A stretch of DNA of 64,000 bases, from contig OY755038.1 in the NCBI GenBank assembly GCA_963576565.1, forward strand, positions 137,923,624-137,987,623, written 5' to 3'. The DNA comes from Aspidapion aeneum. Its lineage: Eukaryota > Arthropoda > Insecta > Coleoptera > Brentidae. The notes beneath the pieces are model-generated. The model had not been told where the DNA came from. It made no database searches and saw only the letters and a program-made list of their open reading frames with translations. Numbering within the stretch: position 1 is the first letter of the stretch; every line of letters begins with the position of its first letter. Shown here in pieces: positions 21,644-31,507 of the stretch. The translations under genes and the position numbers were made by a program.

Positions 21644-24600
21644 TGTAACGTGTCATTTTTACGTTTAAGGCAACGTTACATATTTGTTTATTTAGGTAAA
21701 TAATCAAGGCCCTTTGACTCGTCTTTCTGTACACAAATTAAGGGTATTTTATAGAGCTAGGTTTGGAGGTTATATAGTGTCTAGGAAATTACCTTAAAAG
21801 GAGGCATTCCATCGAATTACTGTGGACACTACGCACATCGCATCATCTGGACATCGTAATTGGAATTTAAGATCACAGGTTTCGGAAAAATCACATTAAA
21901 ACTCTTGATTGTTTTGTTTATCCGTAAAATTTCATAATTTCCTTTGACGTTTACGAAGATAGACAGCAAATCTGCTGGGGAATGGCGGCGTTGCCGCATC
22001 ACAAATGGTTTCAGTAACAGGAAGGAAACATTTAGATGAACATTTCATTCCCTTACGTTTATTTTCGAGGATATTGGGACAATCCGAACCTCATATCCTT
22101 CACGGATTAGCTAGTTTTGATAGCATGAAAACATATTTAGGTTCACGGTTTGACCAGTAACAACCGAAGCTCCGCCCACTTTGATATCTTTATTAATTTG
22201 ATGAGGAGAGGATAAAATAAATACGAGTTATGCACTTTTGTAAATGGGAGATAAACGAGGGATAAAAACCAAGACTAAAAGAATAAACGAAATCGTGTGA
22301 GTTAACATCTGAACACTCTTGTGCCGAGTTTGAGCAGTGGTTCAGTGTGTATTTTTGGGTTCGGGTTCAGAAACAACTTTATTAATGTAGAAATGTTTTA
22401 CAAAAATGGCGTCAAATCATATGAATCTTGGAGCAAGCATTTATAAAGAGCAAAGGAAACTTTTGACTAAGACTGTAACTAAAATACAACTAAATTCTAC
22501 ACTCAGTATAGCTTTGCTCATATGGGAATTGGTTGAGTGTTCGAATATTCCTGGGTTTGATGCATGCCCTGATCTTCAGTAATTGATTTTACAGTTGATG
22601 GTTTCAATGCTGAGCTTCTTACAGTCCGTCTGGTTGTTCTTCTCTTACTTGATGTGTTGGCGGGGGTCCGGTAGGCAAATGTTCGGTCTATGTATGGAGG
22701 GTGTCTCGACGTCCTTGTTATAAAAATTTCAACCGTGGAAATAGATCCGACAACACCTCAATGCGCGGTTTACGTATTTTTCAGTATCCCCTTGGTCGGT
22801 GCTGCCCCCTATATACCGGTACGAAACTATTTATGTATTTCCTCATTGGTTAGTTTGAAAACCGCGGGTTTTTCTTCCAGTCTTGCAACCGAAGTTGGAT
22901 ATTTTTTGGCGAAAAAGTTTTTTTTATAAATAGGTTTGCATCCTTTATTTGAATTTAACCGGGAAGATTGGGTTGGTATTGCGTTTTGCTATCCCCACCA
23001 CATTTATGAAGCGGTTTCCGGCGGCTTCCGTATTCTTGTGTTCTCGACAAAGTGCTGGTCTCTTTGCTAACGAATTTTGGCTGGGTCGACAACAGGTCTC
23101 TGGGATCGCCATTGTTTTTGGTTATTGGCACTGCAGCGATTGTAGGAGATATCCCAGAGACTGTGAGGAGTGAGTCCGTCGTGTCTAGGTGAAATCTAGA
23201 GTGACGCTCGCACCCTGTTGAAGGGGATTTAAGTCGGCCTACGCCGTTTCTACAGAAAGAGCAGTGGTAAGTTCGATTTTATTTTTTTTCATTTTTTTTA
23301 TTATTTGAGGACTCTTCAAGATAATATTTGCCTCCCAAATTGTAATTATTTTTCGTGTAAAATGTACTTTTTCGACAAGAGACATGGGAAATTTTTGGAG
23401 TTTTAATTTTTTTTAAGACCACGTTTTTGGATAAAAACTATATATTGTTTTTCTCCTTTGTCTACAGCCCTGTCAATTCCATCGACGGGACAGTTGGGCT
23501 GGACGCTGGTGTGAAGCCAGGTGGAGCCAGTTGTAACCCCTGGGAAAAGTACGTTAGGGTTATTTTAGTTCATCTGTTTAAATCTGCTTTATTTTATTGA
23601 GTCGACATGGGGTTCTCGATTTAAGTTACTCGGTGTAGGGGAACTTCGTGCAAAATTGACGAATTCCAGGAAACTGAAACATTTCATTTTCCACAGGGTT
23701 TTACGCTCGGGCAAGAACCAACATTCAAGACCCATGTGCTGCCCTAGCGTGATGTGCTAAGCGGGCATTAGGGGAGGCGCGAGCAGAGCAGGAGACCCGA
23801 GAGTAGCAGGAGGAGAACAAACCAGAGCAGCAGTAGTAGGGAAATGTCTGGAAACAACTCCAGGTTTATAAACTAAAACACACATTTATTCATACAATAA
23901 TCAAGGACCAAGGTAGGAGCAAGCTTTAGATATAATTTTTCTTTTCATATAATTTTCCATATATCGTTAAGTACAACTTTTGCTTTTCTTGTAAACGCAA
24001 GATAAGGTATGACGTCATGACCAAAATTTTGCGGCATAACTATTTATCTGAATTTTACTGTACCATTGAAAGAGTTTGTTTCAACTTGGCTTCACCTTTA
24101 TTTTTTTCTTCATAATAATTTGCTATTTTTACCCCTAATTTTCAAGTTGAATTATACAAGATGAACTAAATTTTTGTGTTATTTGTACAACCCAATGACC
24201 AACTTTGCAGAGACAAAAGAGAGATGAGGTTATTTTTTTAGCGGTTTCTTTACACTGTTTTACCTCATGGGGTGGATCTCGGACTGGGTTGCTGTCTGTC
24301 TCATTCTACCCAACGTAGAATGATGACAGCAGATATTTGGTCCAGATCTCCCCTATGACGGAATAATTTTGGAAGTATATATAAGTATATATATATTTAT
24401 TTTCTTTAACAATCATTCATATAATTGAGTCCTACACTACTGACTCAGATGTAGGTATACTATGACCTGTTAAAGGAGTCCATCTACCTGTAAAGTGCTT
24501 CTATTTTTGTCATCTTAATTCAATCTTTTGGAATTTCATTCTGTTTATTAGTCAATTTTTTGTTTTTTTAATTACACAAATACTCTGGAAGCCTCGGAAG

Positions 24601-24935
24601 TAGGTAGAATTTCATTGTTTGGCTACAACGTTTGGGTTGGACTGTATTTTATTTAAGAACTTCTTTGTAAAACATTGGTATTAAATAATGTGGCGCACTT
24701 AAAATTTTCTTATTTCTGAACCCCCCCTTCTCCACTGTATAAAAGTTACCGGGCATATCAATGTTTTACCTAGCTGGAAAATACAGTTCTGCTTCCAGAT
24801 ATTTGTTTAATTATTCAGTGGTTTTGTTGTGTCACAAGTTGGCAAATTGTCATTATTCTAATTACAGTGTTACAAAATGGCGGCAACGTCTTTAAGCTGC
24901 CCCAAATGTCATCCAGTGCATTTTAATAGGCCACA
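21644..24935 (+). repeat. 3' LTR of Gypsy element (3292 bp)
   Basis: It matches the 5' LTR at both ends but carries an extra 1.28 kb (about 23168-24451). That segment is flanked by the short similar sequences TGTGAG and TGTAG, which suits a deletion in the 5' copy through microhomology as well as an insertion here. No target duplication or inverted ends surround the extra part. It contains a donor-like AGTGGTAAGT (about 23264) and acceptor-like TTTGTCTACAG (about 23457) and TTTCCACAG (about 23689). Confidence 0.9.
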
Positions 24936-25185
24936 CTGTCTGGCAAGAGGCGATAAAAAGTTATGGTTTTTTAGAAATTTATTTACGCATAGAAAAATGG
25001 TTACACCATATTTTTGAAATCTAACGTTCGACCTGACATCTTGCTCCAACATTTTAATTTATCGCGCATTTTTGACTCTGTAAAATCGTCCAAAATCCTC
25101 TATTGAGCATTTATAATGAAAAGAATCATGCAGAAAGTTATAGTAATGTATAATTTATGATAATGATGATTTACAGAAATTCAGC

Positions 25186-25390
25186 AGTTCGGTTTGGTTC
25201 AGTTCGAGTCGATCTTAGATTAGGTTGATTGTGTCTTAAAGTAATCCAGCTGCGCCGACTCCTGCTGAATTACTTTTAGACATAACAAACCTAACCTAAA
25301 ACCAAACCAAACCGAACTTTACTGAACCAAACCGAACTGAACTAAACCGAACCGAACTAAACCAAACCAAACCAAACCGAACCGCACAAG
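25186..25390. repeat. Imperfect hairpin with CGGTTTGG-type simple repeat
   Basis: The arms 25190-25252 and 25260-25325 pair (cggtttggtt, ttaggtt, gtctta and gtaat...cagc blocks with complements), then a degenerate AACCGAACCAA repeat runs to about 25385. It is a short foldback element without coding capacity. A relative with the same simple repeat is at 29330-29570. Confidence 0.65.
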
Positions 25391-25435
25391 CAATCTAGTT
25401 CTAAATAAATAATTTCCTGTAATCTGCGCCTTTAA

Positions 25436-25564
25436 CCCTCAGATGCACCGTAACAAGGCTTTGCTAATTCATTCTCCATCTTTGTTGTTTTGTATGTGAG
25501 CAACAAGGACTTAATCGCGATTAAACCCATGATCTCGCTTAAGGACTTACGGTGCATCTGAGGG
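25436..25564. mobile_element. MITE, piggyBac type
   Basis: A 129-bp element with 18-bp inverted ends, CCCTCAGATGCACCGTAA and complement. TTAA precedes the left end and TAAG follows the right. CCC/GGG termini at a TTAA are the mark of piggyBac; the right TTAA appears mutated. Inside there is no gene. Confidence 0.72.
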
Positions 25565-26086
25565 TAAGTCAGCAAGTAAGCAAATCGAATTGGGAAATAT
25601 TATATGGCCGAATGACCTAGAAAGAGTCGGCCCAGGCCCAATGTGTCAAAATATTTGTGGGAAGGTCAACTGTACAAATTTTCAAAATTATATGAAAAAA
25701 GCGATAAAAAACACGAAAAACTAGGTATGTAATTAATTTAAAATTGTAAAATAATTAATCCTAAGCTAATTTACAAATTTACGTCGAAAATTTGACGATG
25801 CAATGATAGAAGTTGATTTTTTTCAACCGAAACAAGTCAAAGAAAATCCCTATGTAACGTTTTTTTAAAAAAACCAAACTTTTTGTTTTAATTTCCCGTA
25901 TCTAAATCGACTAAAAATAGTCCAAATAATCATTTTCATACAAAAAAATCGTTATATAGTGCGTTTTGACGAGCGAGGTAAAACGTAGTAGAACCGAAAT
26001 TTACGTTAAATATATAGTATGTGATGGACACTTTGAACCAGGACAGAGTTTAAAATGTTTAGTTTTAAATTTTAATATTTAGAAAA

Positions 26087-26270
26087 CAAGCGCGGATTTA
26101 GGTCAAAATCAAGGGGGGGGGAGGGTTATAATCGACGATATTTTTTTATTAACATTTTTTAAGGGGGGAGGGGGTAATTTTCCTGTTTTCTCTTTAATTT
26201 TTAACAAAAAGTGCATATTTTTTATTCTAGAGGAGTAATTACCACGTTACCCCTCTCAAATCCGCGCTTG
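26087..26270. mobile_element. MITE, hAT-like
   Basis: A 184-bp element with inverted ends CAAGCGCGGATTTAG / complement and G-runs just inside, a pattern shared with the hAT-like MITEs at 29642 and 54561. The flanks (GAAAA and GAAAT) do not give a clean 8-bp duplication, so the family is tentative. Confidence 0.6.
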
Positions 26271-26303
26271 GAAATACATAGTTTATTTCACTATATTTAT
26301 ATA

Positions 26304-26804
26304 CAGGGTCCGGCATAATGATCTCCCACATTAAAAACGCCATTGTAAATGCTATTTAGATTTTTTTTTACTGAAACTCTATTCTCCACCATTTGTTTTT
26401 ATTAAGTTTTGAAATTTACATCCATCCATGTGGCGGCCATTTTTTTCGATACACATTCGAAGCTCATTTCTGAAAGTTTCACTCGTACAGTAACTTAAAA
26501 GCGATATTCCTGTAATTCCTTGGCGTAGTGCTGCTTTCATTTCGTCAATAGTTCGGGGTTAGTGTTTAGGTATCCGCAAAGGATCTGGAACGAAAGCATG
26601 TCTACCAAGTGCAAAGTGAGTACGAAAAGTTCTTTGCCTCGTAATCACAGATTACGTTACTTACTTTTAATAAATGTTTCGATAACGAAGGCACGATGGC
26701 AAGAAAATGGCAAGGCGCGAGCTACCAACCGACTACGCTAAGCTCTCTCAGTGATTCGGGCACAGTGGGGGTGCAAAATATGGGAGAGCATCATGCCGGC
26801 CCTG
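26304..26804. mobile_element. Deleted Tc1/mariner element
   Basis: Inverted ends CAGGGTCCGGCATAATGATC and near-complement, flanked by TA (26302-26303, 26805-26806). It keeps one coding remnant of its transposase on the minus strand (next entry), so it is an internally deleted copy and not a pure MITE. Confidence 0.85.
26381..26560 (-). pseudogene. mariner transposase C-terminal fragment
   Basis: The minus strand is open for about 58 codons: it starts TIDEMKAALRQGI and ends RNELRMCIEKNGRHMDG. This is the common end of IS630/Tc1/mariner transposases (a final 'R...CI..nGrH' motif). It is probably from the same group as the N-terminal fragment at 60704-61350. Too short to be functional. Confidence 0.75.
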
Positions 26805-26929
26805 TATAATTTAATTTAAAAAGCTTACGTTACATTGTTTTTTAACACCCAAATATAATATAATAATGTTTAATTTAAATACATTACATCACATAGCTAA
26901 AAGGATCAGGCACACTTCTAATGGGATTT

Positions 26930-27330
26930 CTGTAATCCGTCAAACTTCATGAAATTTTGGTATGTTGTAGACTGAACCTTTCTCATCAAAAGTTCTTATG
27001 GGCCCAATTCAAAATAATGACCAGTTTTTTAAATACAGGGTGTTGAAACTGATAATGTCCAAGAAGCATAATGGCTCTTTAGACGGCTTTTCTAAACATA
27101 TGCGCAATGTTACTATTACATGTATTTACGATTTATTTATTATTGTTAATCTGTACCTTTAAAACATTCTCTACAGGGTGTTTAAGTAAATATTATTCGA
27201 AAGTGATAATGAGAAACAAGCGTTAGTTTGTTTTAGATTGAACGTTTCGTATCAAAAGTTCTTATGAGCCCAACTTTAATTAATGTCCAGTTTATAAAAT
27301 ACAGGGTATTGAAAGTAATAATGTCCAACA
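26930..27330. repeat. Two-copy tandem repeat, about 255-bp period
   Basis: The block with 'tcaaaagttcttatg', 'gcccaa', 'atacagggt' and 'taatgtccaa' occurs at about 26986-27065 and again at about 27248-27332. Both copies hold ACAGGGTRTTGAAA, typical of terminal parts of insect DNA elements. No gene. Confidence 0.65.
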
Positions 27331-28190
27331 ATATTATGAATAAAGCATTGTAATAATTAAGTTAATGTATTCTATGCACTAATAAAAAGGAATTTACTGC
27401 AGAATATTCGTCGTAGAGCCTTTTTTTTACTAGAAAATTATCCTCTCAAGGAAATTTATGTACCAAAGTCAATGAGAAACAAACTTCTAAACCTTAGATT
27501 TAATTAAAAAAATTCAACCTTTCTTTTTATTGTTGCTAGTAGCCATTAATAAAAAAATTATTTGATTAAGCTTCCTTACTAATTGGTGTCTATAGAGTGT
27601 TTTTAGGCAAATTGAGCGTTGACACAAAATAACTCATTCTTATCAGCGCGCAAAGTTTAAATTTAACACTATGTATTTAATTGACGAATAGAATGGGTTT
27701 TTTGGTGTTAAAATTTAATTTGATAAAAACTTTTCAAAACACCATATTATAAGCTGTAGCTTGATTTGAGAACGATTGCATTGATGGCTATGAGCATCCG
27801 GTATACAATAATTTGAAAAGCCACCCGGTAGCTAAGAGACAAACTGCGCAAGCGTTATATTGTTTCAAATCCCCCTGTAAATGTTTAGTACGGAATACAA
27901 CGTTGGAGAGGCGCTGGTTTTTCCACGGCACCCCGGTATACTGCGCCAAACTCCCACCGTGTAAGTGTCTGGTCTATCTCTGTCATTCGTCTATGGATCC
28001 ATCATTTATTACAGTTTTTATTTCATACATCTAGGGCAAATAATAACATGGTACGTGTATATTTAAAAAAAAATGTACAAAAGGGGTGGACAAGCATGAT
28101 TTTTTAAAAATTATCATTCAAGGGGTCAAATTTAATAACCTTAAACGCAGTGATTTTTATTTTATGTACAGACCAACTAATTAATCAATG
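27331..28190. other. Intron-like sequence downstream of Fak exon
   Basis: AT-rich with no supportable gene. A 73-codon frame (27813-28034) has no motif and includes an old repeat shared with about 10510-10545 (GGAATACAA, GAGAGGCGCTG). It probably belongs to the Fak intron. Confidence 0.5.
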
Positions 28191-28233
28191 ATTTACAAAG
28201 GGATAACTACAGTTTTACGCTTAAAAAACTTAC

Positions 28234-28855
28234 GCTTTTTTTGCCAAATAGATTTTTCGGTTCCCGAACATAACCTGCAATATCCATCTATTAGGTCTGC
28301 TAAAACTTCGATAGTTTCACCTTTTAAGGAAGTAAAGAATAGTGTTTCTTGTGTTCCTTTCATTTGAAGTTGTAACGACGGTTTTGGTTCCTGTTCAATG
28401 TCGCTAACTAAAGTCTGAATGGACTCGATTTGATCGAACCCAATACTTTTAGTAGATGAAGCCTGTATACCAATATCTGGACCGACTATTAATTCTATAG
28501 GTACTGTAAATGTATTACCGTAGTCCACATAAAACTTTTCTTGATCATAGTTTGTGTGAAATTTTAATATTTCTAAATATTTTATCATGCACTCTAATTC
28601 AGAAAGCTGACAAAACTTTTTGAAGTTGCTTTGGATTCTTTTTCTAAATGATTTTGGCTTCAGTTTGTCTAACAGATTTTTGGGTATAAATTTTTGTATA
28701 CCTATTTCTCTTTCTAGGTATTCAAAATTTGATTTTTTATCTAGCACAGTCGGTGGCATATCCTTAAAATATTTTTTAATTTCTAAGCAACACAGTTGAA
28801 TAGCTAATTCAGAATCAATTTTTTTATATAATTCAGTGTGGTAATCATTCCGAAC
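28234..28855 (-). CDS. Fak: Focal adhesion kinase exon, FERM F2-F3 lobes
   Basis: Fak is a cytoplasmic tyrosine kinase acting at integrin adhesions; its FERM domain holds the kinase inactive and binds membrane lipids and partners. The exon starts after TTTTAG at 28855 (VRNDYHTELYKKID, SELAIQLCCLEIKKYF) and ends at 28234 before a GTAAGT donor, one base into a codon (622 bp). It spans the bulk of F2 and all of F3, ending just after LADLIDGYCRLCSGT, the well-known end of the Fak FERM domain. The basic patch of F2 (KPKSFRK, equal to the lipid-binding KAKTLRK of vertebrate Fak) is conserved, as is the VELAIGP-like IELIVGPDIG of F3. No stop or shift: this is a live exon. The frame that runs on to 28193 is intron read-through. 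The following exons (linker, kinase, FAT) are not in the window as far as I can see. Confidence 0.95.
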
Positions 28856-29329
28856 CTAAAATATTTATTTTACCTATGACTACATTAATGATGAAAACTA
28901 TGCCTGCTGAATAGGCTTTTTCTTTGATGAAATTGATAAAACTTTAAAACTGGTCATTAAACTGAAAATAAAGCATAGCTAACACAGGCTAATTTTTTGT
29001 AATCCTTTGGGCCCAAAATAATAGTGTCAGCACCAAACTTTAATATAATGTAATAGTTTATGCGTCTTGGATCTATACAACTATGTCTCTGTAATGAAAT
29101 AGCGCGTATCAAAATAGCGCATTTATTGGAGCGCGTGTTTAAAGTAGCGCGTGTTTAAAATAGCGCGTATCAAAACAGTGCATAGGCAAAATAACGCGTA
29201 TTAAAATGGCGCGTGATCAAAATAGCGCGTTTAAAAAAATCGCTAATATAAAAAGTTGCTGTTACAAAATAGTTCGACTAAGGAGTCTCTTTCTAACATA
29301 TTTTAAAAAAAAATTACCGGTATCCTAAA

Positions 29330-29570
29330 GGGTGTAAAACCAAACCGAACCGAACCGAACTAAACCGAACCAAACCAAACCGAAACATTTTTACGCGCAA
29401 ACGTATCCTAACCTGTGACAATTTTTTTGGTGGAAAAAGATCACGAATCTGGACCGGTTTAGACCAATTTCCACCGCCTAAAAGAAAGACAAGGATTCAA
29501 GAAAATAATTTTTCGAAAAACTGTTTCGGTTTGGTTCGGTTCGGTTTGTTTACAAACCCTGTAGGATCCC
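29330..29570. repeat. CGGTTTGG/CCAAACCG hairpin
   Basis: An ACCGAACCAAACC-type simple repeat at 29338-29385 is met by its complement at 29522-29552. It resembles the hairpin at 25186-25390 and may be the same short element family. Confidence 0.6.
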
Positions 29571-29641
29571 AGGAAAGAAGTCAGGAAAATTTTTCTATGT
29601 TTCAAATGTTTGAAAAACCCTCGAACTATATGAACTGTGTT

Positions 29642-29923
29642 CAAGGGCGGATCCAGAGGTGCTCCACGGGGGGGGGGGGGATTCACTTTAGGTGACATTC
29701 TCTGTTGGTAAAAAAATGTATATATTTTTTTAAGTAGCATTTTATTGAATTAGTCAGTGGTTGTAATTTCGATGATAATAACAATAGACAGTTTCATGCG
29801 CCGCAAGCAAAAAGTTTGAATTTTTATTAGCAAGAACATTACTTTTTACTCATTTTTTGTATATTCAAAAAATTCTCGGGGGGCAAGTGCCCCTAGTGCC
29901 CCCCCCCCCTGGATCCGCCACTG
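29642..29923. mobile_element. MITE, hAT-like, with 8-bp duplication
   Basis: The 282-bp element begins CAAGGGCGGATCCAG and ends in the near-complement CTGGATCCGCCACTG. The octamer ACTGTGTT flanks both ends (29634-29641, 29924-29931). A G-run lies next to the left end and a C-run next to the right end. The 8-bp duplication and CA..TG ends fit hAT. The GGCGGATCCAG end is widespread among animal hAT-type MITEs. Non-coding. Confidence 0.9.
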
Positions 29924-30450
29924 ACTGTGTTAAGTAGAGCAAGTCATCGGTTTATTTACCGGTTAGGTAATTATACCTTACTTGTCCTTTTCTAAACTGA
30001 TTAGGTGAATATACCTAAGCGGACCTGATACGGCCATTTTGTACAAGCGCTATTTTGATACACCCTATTTTTATTACGCGCTATTTTGATACGCGCTATT
30101 ATGAACACGCGCTATCTTGAATACGCGCTATTATGTACACGCGGTTTTTTGGAAACGCACTATTTGATACGTGCTATTTTAAAAACGCGCTGTTTTATTA
30201 CGCGCTATTGTGAACACGCGCTTATTTGATAAACGCTGTTTTGATACGCGCTATTTTAATACACGCTATTTTATTATATAGCACTAACTTCTCTGAGAAA
30301 GAGCTGATTTGGTGTAATTATATTTTTTTTAGAAATCAAAATGTCTGTGAACTTTGGCGTTATAAGTTAACAATAATAATTTTATTATTTGATAATAATT
30401 TAGAAAGTTAATGAATCAATTTTATGTATTTTTGAAAGAGCCATAATTAC

Positions 30451-30618
30451 CTGATCGTAGTAAAAATAAAAAGTAACTTTGTCCTTTTCATATAATTCTC
30501 GTAAATTCTTAGGAAGATATCTAATTCTTAATTCAAATCTCCAATCATAATTCGGATGGTTTTTGAAAAAAAATTCCTGCACTTTATGCATTGTCAGATT
30601 CTGATATAACCAGTGGAC
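30451..30618 (-). CDS. Fak: Focal adhesion kinase exon, F1/F2 boundary
   Basis: A 56-codon internal exon bounded by TTTTAG (30619-30624 on the minus strand) and a GTAATT donor at 30450, starting and ending on codon boundaries. It reads VHWLYQNLTM, then WRFELRIRYLPKNL and FYFYYDQ, matching the Fak FERM segment 'HWL...ELRIRYLPK...FFYQQ', that is the end of lobe F1 and start of F2. It splices in frame to the exon at 28855. The first methionine inside is not a start. The upstream exons for the rest of F1 were not found between 30.7 and 64 kb, so they are either short and hidden among the transposons or outside the window. Confidence 0.95.
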
Positions 30619-30787
30619 CTAAAACAATTTTATTAAAATGTAAAAAAATAATATGGATATATTCAAAACAGGGAGAGTCCTGATAGTCCTTTCTTGGGAA
30701 ATCACTGCTTTTATACAATATGTTTACATGGTAATTTTTACAGTATAAATGAGAATTTCACTAAAAATTACATTGTGTATGAGATAA

Positions 30788-31489
30788 TGTCACGAAGGGC
30801 GCGTAACATAAAGTTAAACCAATATTTCCCAAATAATTAAAAAGGAACTTAATAAATTATTATATGTATTAACTTTTTGGGACAACCTATAAGTCGATAT
30901 AAATCGATTGACGTCAATAACTATTATTGCAATTCGGCAGAAATCGTTTATAAATTCGCGGGCAATGCATATTTCCGGGCTTTTTTGTGACAGAGACTCG
31001 GGAGAACAAAATACCGCGGGGCGAGGCGTCGCCTCGCGCAACTAAAGTTTCGGCTTTTTTCCTTATACCGAACGTTAAGACCGGGTGAGTGCGGGCGGCC
31101 ACATCGAGTGACGTAATCGACTGACGATAATTTGGGCGTGAACTGGGGTTCCTAGATAACCAGCCGGCCGCAAATTCTGTTGTTTCCAGGTAAGTCCGGG
31201 TGTCGCCCCCATAGCCAACTCCCCAACATTTGCTGTATCATTTATCGGTTCATAGTTTTATAATACATCTTTTAACCCCCTACAGGTGTTATTTAATCTG
31301 CATCCCTTAGTTTTTAAACAAAGATCTCCGTCGGCTCGAATCGAAATAACTCCGTTAGATCGATTCGACCGGCGCGGTATCATTTAAACAAATTGTTAAT
31401 AACGAATAGTATTGGGGTTGTAAGGTAGTGGCTGGTAATTAACGGCCGGGCAATACCAGTAACCAACCCCGGCCCCCCTACTCGTGACA
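30788..31489 (+). repeat. 5' LTR of LARD-like element
   Basis: It starts TGTCACGAAGGGC and ends CTCGTGACA just before the primer site. It contains the palindrome TTGACGTCAA (30909) and a GC-rich patch around 31010-31100. The last 63 bp are not found in the right copy, which differs beyond 50893. Confidence 0.85.
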
Positions 31490-31507
31490 TGGTGGAGGCA
31501 AGCCGAG
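31490..31507 (+). other. Primer binding site of LARD-like element
   Basis: TGGTGGAGGCAAGCC starts with the TGG expected opposite a tRNA CCA end, directly after the LTR. I cannot name the tRNA with confidence. Confidence 0.55.

Larger units (their letters stand above)
10992..24935 (+). mobile_element. Ty3/mdg4 (Gypsy) LTR retrotransposon with giant LTRs
   Basis: LTRs start TGTAACGTG and end GGCCACA, flanked by the 4-bp duplication CTGT (10988-10991 and 24936-24939). Order: 5' LTR, primer site, 5.3-kb leader, gag, RNase H, integrase, polypurine tract, 3' LTR. The protease, the zinc-knuckle part of gag and most of the RT, including the catalytic YxDD box, are deleted. There is no env frame. Long LTRs, a Lys-tRNA-type primer site and a 'VLSDAAKFFSKKLAPKFVG' integrase tail suggest the Ulysses/Osvaldo group; that placement is from memory of these families and needs a tree. 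The two LTRs differ by only a handful of substitutions in the shared 2 kb, so the insertion is fairly recent despite the coding damage. Confidence 0.93.
10871..25995. mobile_element. Small DNA transposon with 8-bp target duplication, split by Gypsy element
   Basis: The left end (10871, GGGTCTACTACGTTTTACCT) and right end (complement, about 25974-25995) are inverted repeats of about 22 bp. The octamer GAAATTTA flanks both: 10863-10870 and 25996-26003. Removing the Gypsy element and one copy of its CTGT duplication leaves about 1.18 kb. No transposase frame is visible in the remainder, so it is non-autonomous. An 8-bp duplication fits hAT, P or Merlin. The GG start would suit Merlin better than the CA start typical of hAT, but this is only a guess. 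Confidence 0.82.
29097..30281. repeat. Foldback minisatellite, TAGCGCGT-type unit
   Basis: From 29097 to 29250 a degenerate unit of about 16-18 bp (AAAATAGCGCGTATC) repeats some nine times. From about 30045 to 30281 its complement (GATACGCGCTATTTT) repeats about fourteen times. The two blocks therefore face each other across 0.8 kb and could form a long hairpin within the Fak intron. No gene lies inside. Confidence 0.8.
28856..30450 (-). other. Fak intron (1595 bp)
   Basis: It joins CAG|GTAATT at 30450 to TTTTAG| at 28856 and is phase 0. It is filled by a foldback minisatellite, a CGGTTTGG hairpin and a hAT-like MITE (separate entries). Confidence 0.9.

Noticed and set aside
28193..28233. 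Extension of the Fak reading frame past the exon
   Set aside because: A strong GTAAGT donor follows 28234 and the added residues (Lys/Arg/Phe-rich) do not fit Fak.
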